A stretch of DNA of 22,534 nucleotides from an uncultured bacterium (lineage in GTDB: Bacteria; Patescibacteriota; Minisyncoccia; Phycocordibacterales; PALSA-1337): contig CAIRAF010000103.1 in the NCBI GenBank assembly GCA_903876465.1, forward strand, positions 1 through 22,534, given 5' to 3'. The translations under genes were made by a program, and so were the position numbers. Positions 15,253 through 21,317 of the stretch are shown here, in pieces. A model generated the notes under the pieces. That model did no database searches. It saw only the letters and a list, made by a program, of their open reading frames with translations, and was not told the DNA's origin. How positions within the stretch are numbered: position 1 is the first letter of the stretch; every line of letters begins with the position of its first letter.

Positions 15253-15302
15253 CAACCCTGCCCCTTAAAAGGAACGAGAACCAAACATGAAAAAAACTCG
15301 TC
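15216..15302 (-). ncRNA. Candidate small RNA, about 87 nt, between thyA and glyA
   Basis: A minus-strand promoter (TTGACA 15334-15339, 17 nt, TACTTT 15311-15316) points at about 15302. The predicted transcript begins with GGGACGAG, which pairs over 8 bp (one G-U) with CTCGTTCC some 18 nt later, and ends in the strong terminator at 15215-15252. Two hairpins, a promoter and a terminator in under 130 bp are typical of a small RNA. A 13-codon ORF (15305 down to 15264, Phe-rich, MGRVFFMFGSRSF) lies at the 5' end, so it could instead be an attenuator-type leader of glyA. SRP signatures are absent. Confidence 0.4.
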
Positions 15303-15310
15303 CCATATAC

Positions 15311-15339
15311 AAAGTACTCCTACAAAATTACCCTGTCAA
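15311..15339 (-). promoter_or_regulatory. Promoter of the candidate small RNA
   Basis: TTGACA is a perfect -35; spacer is exactly 17; -10 is TACTTT. Located just past the thyA stop codon. Its upstream side abuts a TTATCCACA DnaA-box-like site (15344-15352). Confidence 0.45.
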
Positions 15340-15343
15340 CAGG

Positions 15344-15352
15344 TTATCCACA
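15344..15352 (+). promoter_or_regulatory. Single DnaA-box-like 9-mer TTATCCACA
   Basis: Exact match to the DnaA-box consensus, followed by a partial second copy of the surrounding CAGGTTAT word. Only one full copy, no AT-rich unwinding tract and no dnaA/dnaN nearby, so an origin is not indicated. It could tie the neighbouring promoter to DnaA, or be chance. Confidence 0.3.
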
Positions 15353-15393
15353 GGTTATTCGAGTCCAGAATTGAGTAAATCGCTAAATTTTTC

Positions 15394-16401
15394 TTAACAC
15401 TTCTTTTTTGAATCCTTAATTTTCCTATCCTTCTCGTCAAAGCCACCTGCAACGGTCATTTTGGCCTTTAGTGAATCATGAGGAGTATAATCAACCAAAG
15501 TTACCATCTCTGGCCTGAAACTCTGTAAATCTTTAATATCATCGCTCAAAACAAGTCTAGGAAATGGCTTTGGTTCCCTCTTCAATTGTTCTTTGACCTG
15601 TTCAATATGGTCATCATAAATATGTACATCACCAAGTGTGTGAATGAATTCTCCTGGCTCATACCCACAAATTTTTGCGACAATCATTGTGAGTGCGGCA
15701 TAACTAGCAATGTTAAATGGTACTCCCAAAAATGTGTCACATGATCTTTGGTACAAAAGACATGAAAGTTTATTTCCTGAAACATTAAAATGAAAGAGTA
15801 TGTGACAAAGAGGAAATGATAGTGCTTCACCTGGTTTCGCCATCGCATAGAGGAATTGTGGATTCCAGGCTGAAAGGATTGCATGCTTACGTTCAGGAAA
15901 ATTTTTGAGTGTATCTATGACCCAAGACAACTGATCGATCTTACGGCCATCAGCAGCTTGCCATGCTCGCCACTGTTCCCCATATATATGAGGCAAGTCT
16001 CCATGAGCTTTAGCAAAAGCGTCATCTGTACGAATTTTATCTACAAATTCTTCGAGAGTTAGTTGAGGTAAGTCTCCTTTATCTGCTTTCTTCTTATAAA
16101 TTTTATATGGGTAATCATTCCAAATAGGAACTTTATGATCAACAAGGTACTTCACATTTGTTTGACCTGACATGAACCAATACAATTCATGCATAATACT
16201 ATTCCAAGGAACTTTTTTTGTAGTAAGTAAAGGAAATCCCTTTGAAAGATCGAATCTTATTTGTCGACCAAAAACACTCGTTAAACCAATACCCGTATTG
16301 TGATCATGTTTAACAGTTCCGTTATCCAAGATATCCTGAAGCAAATCGAGATACTGATATTCAGGATGTCGACTTTCTGTTTTTGGTGAATTTTTTTTCA
16401 T
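15394..16401 (-). CDS. thyA: Thymidylate synthase
   Basis: ThyA methylates dUMP to dTMP using 5,10-methylene-THF and releases dihydrofolate. The catalytic cysteine is Cys199 in the FPLCHILFHF segment. The dUMP-binding RSCDTFLGVPFN follows at about 219-228, then HTLGDVHIYDDHIEQ and the GYTP-like VDYTPHDSLKAKM near the end. At 335 residues it is longer than E. coli ThyA (264). The excess is an insert before the GEQWRAW segment (about residues 100-140), comparable to the insert in the Lactobacillus casei enzyme. The gene follows dcd by 9 nt and the CYTH gene is upstream of that, so these three form an operon. A terminator lies about 140 nt downstream. Confidence 0.96.
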   Translation of the reverse strand: MKKNSPKTESRHPEYQYLDLLQDILDNGTVKHDHNTGIGLTSVFGRQIRFDLSKGFPLLTTKKVPWNSIMHELYWFMSGQTNVKYLVDHKVPIWNDYPYKIYKKKADKGDLPQLTLEEFVDKIRTDDAFAKAHGDLPHIYGEQWRAWQAADGRKIDQLSWVIDTLKNFPERKHAILSAWNPQFLYAMAKPGEALSFPLCHILFHFNVSGNKLSCLLYQRSCDTFLGVPFNIASYAALTMIVAKICGYEPGEFIHTLGDVHIYDDHIEQVKEQLKREPKPFPRLVLSDDIKDLQSFRPEMVTLVDYTPHDSLKAKMTVAGGFDEKDRKIKDSKKKC

Positions 16402-16410
16402 AGTAATAAA

Positions 16411-17010
16411 TTATTTCTTACTAATTTTCTTTTTCGAAGGTATTGTCTTGGCCTTATTTGCCAAAGAATCTTCTTTCGGATCGACGAAATGCTGCCAGTC
16501 ACGACCTTGGTATCGTCCTGTAGACTTATAGTCTTTGATTGGTGCACTTGAAAGTTCAGAGAATAGAATCTGACCAATCCTCATATTTGGACGCAAAATA
16601 ATAGGCAAACTATTAAGATTACAAAGCTCAAAAGTTATATTGAGATGGTGTCCCGGATTGATGATACCAGCAGTATTATGAATAATGAGACCCAGACGAG
16701 CCAGACTACTCTTTCCGGAAAGATGAATGAGATATTTATCTGAACCAAAATAATCTACTGATGTGCCGAGAATACTTATTCCTGGGTGTAAGACAAACAT
16801 GCCATCATCTGGAAGAATGATTTCTTTAGTCTTTGGGTAAATCTTATTGACCGGATCTATTGCCATTGTCGATTCAGTATTTATCACTATAAACTTATTA
16901 CTGAGTAAAATATCGTAACTGGCTGGCTGCAAACGTCCATGTTCAAAATCTCTTATGGTAATTTCACCTTTTTCAATCGCCTTAAGAATGTCTCCATCTG
17001 AAAGATACAT
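16411..17010 (-). CDS. dcd: dCTP deaminase (possibly bifunctional with dUTPase activity)
   Basis: Converts dCTP to dUTP, feeding dUMP to ThyA. The 199-residue protein has the trimeric dUTPase-like fold: RLQPASYDILL (26-36), GKSSLARLGL (99-108) and AGIINPGH followed by ITFEL with the likely catalytic Glu128, then LRPNMRIGQILF. Nucleotide-binding Ser101 and Arg105 are present. Whether it also hydrolyses dUTP, as in archaeal and mycobacterial DCD-DUT enzymes, cannot be decided by eye; no separate dut is visible in the window. It lies 10 nt after the CYTH gene and 9 nt before thyA. Confidence 0.92.
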   Translation of the reverse strand: MYLSDGDILKAIEKGEITIRDFEHGRLQPASYDILLSNKFIVINTESTMAIDPVNKIYPKTKEIILPDDGMFVLHPGISILGTSVDYFGSDKYLIHLSGKSSLARLGLIIHNTAGIINPGHHLNITFELCNLNSLPIILRPNMRIGQILFSELSSAPIKDYKSTGRYQGRDWQHFVDPKEDSLANKAKTIPSKKKISKK

Positions 17011-17020
17011 GATAGTAATA

Positions 17021-17701
17021 TTAAGCTATAGTAAATGTTTTCTCTGTACCATAATAATCAGCCCAGTGCGCATTGTAGTGTGCGAACATGCGCTCAAGCC
17101 TATCTTGAGGCAATTCATCTGCACCAAGTTTCTTCATAATACCAAGAAGATCTTTGTGGGCATTATCTACATCTTGTTCATTCTGTACAACTTTTTCAAA
17201 TTCTGCTAAATATCCATAACCAGCATTCCTATCAATACAAACATGCAAATCTCCAGTTGCATACTCTTCCCTTTCTCGTGACCACTTCGCTTGATATGTG
17301 GCGTCTGAATCAAGCAAAACCTGATCTAATTCCTTTAAAGACTCTGAAACTACAGCTTCAAACTCTATTCTCTTCACGCCATTAGAACTACTATCATCAC
17401 CCACTGACGCTTTGAGAACGAGTATCACTTTTCCATCAGCATCTCGAGTGCGAAGCGATATTTTCTTTCCTTGATTCAAAATATGATCAAGAGCTTCTTT
17501 TTTATCAGCTGAAATGATTGGTAAAACATTCTTAACCAAAAGACTTATGTCTGCTGGCACATTGAAATAATGGTTGAGTTGTTTTCCTGTACCGATAAGT
17601 TTTGTATCAGGATATGCTGCTTGCAAAGCTTTCTTTAAAGAATCCACATTCTCCTTTGATCCGAGCAAACTTTTAATTTCCACTTCATATGACTTATTCA
17701 T
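17021..17701 (-). CDS. CYTH-domain protein (class IV adenylate cyclase / triphosphatase-like)
   Basis: A 226-residue triphosphate tunnel metalloenzyme. The ExExK signature is at residues 6-10 (EVEIK), followed by basic and acidic strand motifs such as ISLRTRDADGKVILVLKAS, RIEFEAVV and GYLAEFEKVV. Relatives hydrolyse inorganic triphosphate, thiamine triphosphate or nucleoside triphosphates, or make cAMP. The substrate here is not evident, though its place ahead of dcd and thyA hints at nucleotide chemistry. The frame is open up to 17782, but I chose the ATG at 17701: it puts ExExK at the usual N-terminal position and has TATACT 7 nt upstream. The longer form would carry an atypical hydrophobic Cys-rich extension and overlap the divergent reductase gene. 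Confidence 0.82.
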   Translation of the reverse strand: MNKSYEVEIKSLLGSKENVDSLKKALQAAYPDTKLIGTGKQLNHYFNVPADISLLVKNVLPIISADKKEALDHILNQGKKISLRTRDADGKVILVLKASVGDDSSSNGVKRIEFEAVVSESLKELDQVLLDSDATYQAKWSREREEYATGDLHVCIDRNAGYGYLAEFEKVVQNEQDVDNAHKDLLGIMKKLGADELPQDRLERMFAHYNAHWADYYGTEKTFTIA

Positions 17702-17708
17702 ACAACAT

Positions 17709-17714
17709 AGTATA
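17709..17714 (-). promoter_or_regulatory. -10 box TATACT, 7 nt before the CYTH gene
   Basis: Reverse-strand TATACT, then ATGTTGT, then ATG. Divergent from the reductase promoter in a 64-nt intergenic region. Decides the start of the CYTH gene. Confidence 0.5.
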
Positions 17715-17753
17715 ATCTTATTACATCTACTTTCATAGATGACAAATATCAAA

Positions 17754-17759
17754 TAATAA
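17754..17759 (+). promoter_or_regulatory. -10-like box TAATAA, 6 nt before the DHFR-like gene
   Basis: TAATAA (or AATAAT one base on), then TTTCCT, then ATG at 17766. Same geometry as the minus-strand genes, showing the pattern is not strand-specific. Confidence 0.35.
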
Positions 17760-17765
17760 TTTCCT

Positions 17766-18266
17766 ATGAAAACCTTTATCATCGCGGCTATGACCGCTGA
17801 CGGCTATATTGCAAAAGAGACAAATCATGGAGCTTATTGGACTGGAAAAGCTGACAAAAAGCGTTTTGTTGAACTCACCAAACGTGCTGGTGTAGTTATT
17901 ATGGGCTTCAATACTTATAAGACTCTTCCAAGACCGTTAAAAGAGCGCGTGAACATCATTTACTCACCTGAACCGATTGAAGGTGTCGAAACTACCACTC
18001 TTCCCCCAGCAGAGCTCTTAAAAAATCTTGAAGCCCGTGGTTTCAAGGAAGTTGCCATTTGTGGTGGTTCTACTATTTACACCATGTTTATGAAAGCAAA
18101 AGTTGTAGATACAATATATCTGACTATCGAACCTATTCTGTTTGGCTCAGGACTCCGACTATTCCAAGAAGACATGCTCTTTCATTTAAAGTTAGTCAGT
18201 TCAGCAGAATCAGAAAGCGGTGCACTCCTTCTTGAGTACACCGCTAACTATTCTGGAAATTTATAA
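17766..18266 (+). CDS. Dihydrofolate reductase / RibD C-terminal family reductase
   Basis: A 166-residue NADPH-dependent reductase of the DHFR/RibD_C fold (PF01872-like). Seen: KTFIIAAMTADGYIA with Asp12, GVVIMGFNTYKTLP (NADPH-binding region), ICGGSTIYTMFM, and DTIYLTIEPILFGSG. It most resembles the YyaP/RibD-C type rather than classical FolA, but the size and the thyA, folD and glyA genes in the same window suggest it regenerates tetrahydrofolate from the dihydrofolate made by ThyA. A role in riboflavin synthesis is the alternative; no other rib genes are seen. It is the only clear plus-strand protein gene, divergent from the CYTH-dcd-thyA operon and convergent with rplK. Confidence 0.82.
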   Translation: MKTFIIAAMTADGYIAKETNHGAYWTGKADKKRFVELTKRAGVVIMGFNTYKTLPRPLKERVNIIYSPEPIEGVETTTLPPAELLKNLEARGFKEVAICGGSTIYTMFMKAKVVDTIYLTIEPILFGSGLRLFQEDMLFHLKLVSSAESESGALLLEYTANYSGNL

Positions 18267-18269
18267 TTT

Positions 18270-18290
18270 AATTCACCTAGCGGTGAAATT
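18270..18290. terminator. Probable bidirectional terminator between the DHFR-like gene and rplK
   Basis: Hairpin TTCACC-tagc-GGTGAA with two more A-T pairs beyond a bulge, lying in the 25-nt gap between two convergent stop codons and flanked by AT-rich sequence. T-runs are short, so strength is uncertain. Confidence 0.4.
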
Positions 18291-18291
18291 A

Positions 18292-18714
18292 CTATTTAAC
18301 ATCAACTCCCATTGATCGTGCAGACCCTGCAACAATCTTCATAGCAGCATCTATGTCGCCAGCATTGAGGTCAACAAGCTTCTTTTCTGCAATTTCCTTT
18401 ACTTGAGCCTTAGTGAGAGTACCAATCTTATTTGTATTTGGCTTTCCTGAACCTTTTTCCTTCTTGAGAGCCTTCAAAATCAAACTTGATGTAGGAGGAG
18501 TCTTGAGAACGAAATCATAAGTACGATCTTCGTAGACTGAAATAACAACTGGGATCATGTCTCCAATCATGCCTTTGGTAGCATCATTGAACTTCTTGGT
18601 GAAATCGCCAATGTTAACACCGGCCTGACCAAGAGTTGGACCAAGTGGTGGCGCTGGGGTTGCTTTGCCAGCGGGAGCGATAACCTTAACTTTCTTTACA
18701 ATTTTTTTAGCCAT
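18292..18714 (-). CDS. rplK: Ribosomal protein L11
   Basis: L11 binds 23S rRNA in the GTPase-associated centre and stimulates factor-dependent steps. The 140-residue protein is full length: N-terminal domain with PAGKATPAPPLGPTLGQAG (the segment that contacts the rRNA and thiostrepton site), and the RNA-binding C-terminal domain with TKAQVKEIAEKK and IVAGSARSMGV. It ends in TAG at the normal family end. It follows nusG by 17 nt, as in the classic secE-nusG-rplK cluster, but rplA does not follow: the next gene is the convergent reductase. A TATAAT sits 11 nt before the ATG, so an internal promoter is possible. Confidence 0.97.
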   Translation of the reverse strand: MAKKIVKKVKVIAPAGKATPAPPLGPTLGQAGVNIGDFTKKFNDATKGMIGDMIPVVISVYEDRTYDFVLKTPPTSSLILKALKKEKGSGKPNTNKIGTLTKAQVKEIAEKKLVDLNAGDIDAAMKIVAGSARSMGVDVK

Positions 18715-18731
18715 GGTATTGGGATATTATA

Positions 18732-19277
18732 TTAAACCTTCTTAACTTGCAAGAAGTCGAGCTCAACTGGTGTTTCGCGACCGAACATAGATACAAGCAC
18801 TTTGATCTTGCCACGCTGTGTATCAACCTCTGCAACCTTACCTTCAAAGTCTTTAAATGGACCATCAGAGACTTTAACAAGGTCACCAGTAGAGAGATCG
18901 ATAGTGTGTTCAGTATCACTTGACTGCATACGACTAAAGAGTGACTCGACTTCCTTTTGTTCCAAAGGAACTGGGTTAACACCAGAACCAACGAAACCTG
19001 TAACACGTGGTGTATTTCGTACGACGTACCACGAATCATCAGTAACAACCATTTCTACAAGTACATATCCAGGATAAATCTTTTCTTCTTCCTCGATACG
19101 CTTCCCTGCTTTAACCTTAATCTTTTTTTCAGTTGGAACAATAACAGCAAAAATTCTATCCTCCATTCCAAGAGATTCGATACGTTGCTTCAAGTTACGA
19201 GCAACTGCATTTTCATAGCCCGCATATGTATGTATTGCGTACCACGCTCTCTCACCAGTTGTAAGTTGTTTCGACAT
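18732..19277 (-). CDS. nusG: Transcription termination/antitermination factor NusG
   Basis: NusG binds RNA polymerase and couples it to Rho or to the ribosome. The 181-residue length is typical. The NGN domain (about residues 10-105) shows RAWYAIHTYAGYENAVARNL, KIYPGYVLVEM and RNTPRVTGFVG. The KOW domain (about 125-178) shows DLVKVSDGPFKDFEG and a VDTQRGKIKVLV segment. It lies 10 nt after secE and 17 nt before rplK. A TAATAT overlapping the secE stop codon is 7 nt before the ATG. Confidence 0.97.
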   Translation of the reverse strand: MSKQLTTGERAWYAIHTYAGYENAVARNLKQRIESLGMEDRIFAVIVPTEKKIKVKAGKRIEEEEKIYPGYVLVEMVVTDDSWYVVRNTPRVTGFVGSGVNPVPLEQKEVESLFSRMQSSDTEHTIDLSTGDLVKVSDGPFKDFEGKVAEVDTQRGKIKVLVSMFGRETPVELDFLQVKKV

Positions 19278-19287
19278 ATTTTAAATA

Positions 19288-19467
19288 TTAGTGGAACAAA
19301 AGAGTAAGGAGTTTACTAAATACAAAATCAGCTATACCAAGAATAAGTGCTGTAATAAGGGAAACGGCTATAACCAATGAAGTAAAACGAATCGTTTGTT
19401 CACGACTTGGCCAAGTAACATGGCTCATTTCAGTGCGAGTTTGCTTGATATATTCAGTAATTTTCAT
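19288..19467 (-). CDS. secE: Preprotein translocase subunit SecE
   Basis: SecE clamps SecY in the SecYEG protein-export channel of the cytoplasmic membrane. The 59-residue product begins MKITEYIKQTRTEMSHVTWP, the conserved amphipathic helix with the (V)xWPSR signature (TWPSREQT), followed by a single transmembrane helix (about residues 30-55). This is the short one-helix form usual outside enterobacteria. Identity is supported by the next gene, nusG, only 10 nt downstream. A strong promoter with a palindrome lies upstream. Confidence 0.93.
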   Translation of the reverse strand: MKITEYIKQTRTEMSHVTWPSREQTIRFTSLVIAVSLITALILGIADFVFSKLLTLLFH

Positions 19468-19478
19468 GATTTTGTATT

Positions 19479-19497
19479 AAAAAACCCCGTTCGGGAT
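19479..19497 (-). terminator. Small hairpin plus T6 ahead of secE
   Basis: Minus strand: ATCCC-GAAC-GGGGT followed by TTTTTT, 11 nt before the secE ATG. Short (5 pairs, one G-U) but terminator-like. It overlaps one arm of the GGGATTAC/GTAATCCC palindrome, so in a read-through transcript the two hairpins exclude each other. Confidence 0.4.
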
Positions 19498-19517
19498 TAC
19501 ATGTGTATAGTAATCCC
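19493..19517. promoter_or_regulatory. 8-bp palindrome around the secE -10 box, candidate operator
   Basis: GGGATTAC and GTAATCCC arms separated by 9 nt. The -10 hexamer lies across one arm and the loop. Position and symmetry suit a repressor site for the secE-nusG-rplK operon; an RNA-level role is also possible. Confidence 0.45.
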
Positions 19518-19535
19518 TTTAAAACAATAAGTCAA
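19507..19535 (-). promoter_or_regulatory. Promoter of the secE-nusG-rplK operon
   Basis: Minus strand TTGACT (19530-19535), exact 17-nt spacer, TACTAT (19507-19512). Transcription would start near 19500, giving a leader of about 33 nt that contains the small hairpin. Confidence 0.65.
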
Positions 19536-19570
19536 ATTTCTATATTTAGATTGGACAATACAATGACAGA

Positions 19571-20383
19571 CTACTGAATCTCGTAAGTAATCGATACATT
19601 ATCACTAACTTTCTGTTGACCAGTTGGCACTTCTGGAGCAATCACCGCTTTATCACTTGATGCTACCGCACCAGTCATTGCGTACATAATAGGACGTGGA
19701 TATGAACCACCAGAATCTTCAGTGAAACTTACCACTCTAACAAGACTTACCCCGAGCTGACTTGCGAGTGTATCCGCCTTAGCTTTTGCATTCGAAATAG
19801 CGAGTGAGCGAGCTTGTCCTTGTATAGTATCTGGATTGTCTACAGAAAATGTTAAGCCATTTATATTATCAACTTTGAGAGAACCGATGGAAGCAAAAAG
19901 ATCACCAGCTTTGTCTAAATTGCGAATCTTTACAGTAATAGTTTGACTGACATCATAACCAGTAAGCGTCTGCTTCCCTGGTGGGCAATATACTGGTGTG
20001 CCATTAACACTAGCGATGGCAGGGCAAATTGCATTCTGATAGTCGTAATGAGGGCTAATATTATATGAAGTTGTTTGAATGTCTTTATCAGCCACACCTC
20101 CATCACGAACGGCCTTCAGAGCTGAATTTATCTTGTCAGTTGCTTGCGACTGAGCCAAGGAAACAGTCTTTGCATTCTCATTAACAGTAAACGAAAATGT
20201 TGCTACGTCTGGTACAGCATAAGCATCACCAGTACCTGTAACTGAAATAGTGTTTGATGCTGGTATACCAGAACCGATGTAAGCAATTAACTTGAGTTGA
20301 CCGATCGAGAGAACTGCTAGATATACGATTAGCAATATGCCAACTATGATACCAGTTTGCCAAGCTCTTTTTTGTAGATTCAT
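19571..20383 (-). CDS. SIMPL (DUF541) domain protein, membrane-anchored
   Basis: A 270-residue protein with an N-terminal transmembrane anchor (about residues 11-31) and an extracytoplasmic SIMPL/DUF541 domain (YggE/Bp26-like). Typical pieces: ISVTGTGDAYAVPDVATFSF at the domain start, INSALKAVRDGGVADKDIQTTSYNISPHYDY, LTGYDVSQTITVKIRNL, and the AISNAKAKADTLASQLG helix. Two cysteines (in AICPAI and VYCPPG) flank a short loop and could form a disulfide, in keeping with a VKOR gene nearby. The family forms oligomeric channel-like or periplasmic assemblies linked to envelope stress; the exact role is unknown. It ends in TAG. No strong promoter is seen. Confidence 0.85.
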   Translation of the reverse strand: MNLQKRAWQTGIIVGILLIVYLAVLSIGQLKLIAYIGSGIPASNTISVTGTGDAYAVPDVATFSFTVNENAKTVSLAQSQATDKINSALKAVRDGGVADKDIQTTSYNISPHYDYQNAICPAIASVNGTPVYCPPGKQTLTGYDVSQTITVKIRNLDKAGDLFASIGSLKVDNINGLTFSVDNPDTIQGQARSLAISNAKAKADTLASQLGVSLVRVVSFTEDSGGSYPRPIMYAMTGAVASSDKAVIAPEVPTGQQKVSDNVSITYEIQ

Positions 20384-20418
20384 AATATTTAAATTAAGAG
20401 TTTTATTAAATTTGGTTA

Positions 20419-21279
20419 TTAAATTATATCAGCTAGATTTTCAAAAAGACATAGAACAGTCATTGGACCAACTCCACCAGGTACTGGCGTGATGGCTCCA
20501 CCTTCCCCCAAAACCTGTTCAACTGAGTCAAAATCAACATCTCCTACCAACTTATTTTTACCAGTTTTAACATCTAATTCACCGTCACGACTGATGCCAA
20601 CATCAATAATAATTTGATCTTTGCTTACATGGTCGACGGTGATGAGGTTTGGTTTTCCTACAGCAGTAATAATGATATCAGCACCCCTTGTCTCTGTCAC
20701 AAGATCAATGGTTTTGCTATGAGCAACAGTAATATGCGCTCCTTTATTTAAAAGAATCTGGGCGATCGGTTTACCGACAAGTTGTGAACGTCCAACGACA
20801 GTTATTTTTTTATCTTTAATTTGTATATTGTAAAAATTTAATAATTCAATTACCCCTCTCGCTGTAGCTGGTACAACGGCATTTGGCCTTCCCAAAGTCA
20901 AAAGCTCTATATTAGTAGCCGTAAGACCATCAATATCTTTACGTGGGTCAATCGTATTTATTACAACATCTCGATTAATTCCAATCGGTAACGGTAACTG
21001 AACAATTATTCCCTTGATGGATTCATCTCGATTGCACTTTTCAATTTCATCAATAATTTTTTGTTGATTGATATTTTCGTCTAGATGAATATGACAAGCC
21101 GTTACTCCAACCTTTTTTGCAAAAGCCATTTTAGCCCCTATATAGGCGGTAGAATCAGACCTATTCCCTACCCGGATGATAGCGAGCTTAGGTGCTGGTA
21201 AAATTGCCTTAAATTTTTTGATCAATTCAATTATGCGTACATCACGCACAACAGTTCCTGAAAGAATTTTTGCTGACAT
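20419..21279 (-). CDS. folD: Methylenetetrahydrofolate dehydrogenase/cyclohydrolase
   Basis: Bifunctional FolD converts 5,10-methylene-THF through methenyl-THF to 10-formyl-THF with NADP. The 286-residue product shows the YxxxK pair (Tyr46 and Lys50 in STAYIGAKMAF), IVQLPLP, KDIDGLTATN, the NADP-binding VVGRSQLVGKPIAQILL and the C-terminal PVPGGVGPMTVLCLFEN. The usual PCTP segment reads PATA here. I start at the ATG at 21279; the frame extends to a TTG at 21297, but the six added residues are not family-like. It follows the methyltransferase gene on the same strand and supplies the one-carbon pool used with GlyA and ThyA. Confidence 0.94.
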   Translation of the reverse strand: MSAKILSGTVVRDVRIIELIKKFKAILPAPKLAIIRVGNRSDSTAYIGAKMAFAKKVGVTACHIHLDENINQQKIIDEIEKCNRDESIKGIIVQLPLPIGINRDVVINTIDPRKDIDGLTATNIELLTLGRPNAVVPATARGVIELLNFYNIQIKDKKITVVGRSQLVGKPIAQILLNKGAHITVAHSKTIDLVTETRGADIIITAVGKPNLITVDHVSKDQIIIDVGISRDGELDVKTGKNKLVGDVDFDSVEQVLGEGGAITPVPGGVGPMTVLCLFENLADII

Positions 21280-21317
21280 AGCTATACGGTAACACAAAAA
21301 ATGCCTATTTCAATGTT

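Noticed and set aside
15344..15352. Replication origin suggested by TTATCCACA
   Set aside because: Only one full box, no dnaA, dnaN or AT-rich unwinding element nearby.
15288..15398. 36-codon plus-strand ORF beginning MKKTRPIYK, with an AAGGA upstream
   Set aside because: It overlaps the thyA stop codon and the opposing promoter and sRNA; no family resemblance. Kept only as a possibility.
17702..17782. N-terminal 27-residue extension of the CYTH protein
   Set aside because: Cys/Ile-rich extension unlike the family, overlapping the divergent gene; the ATG at 17701 has a -10 box at the usual spacing.
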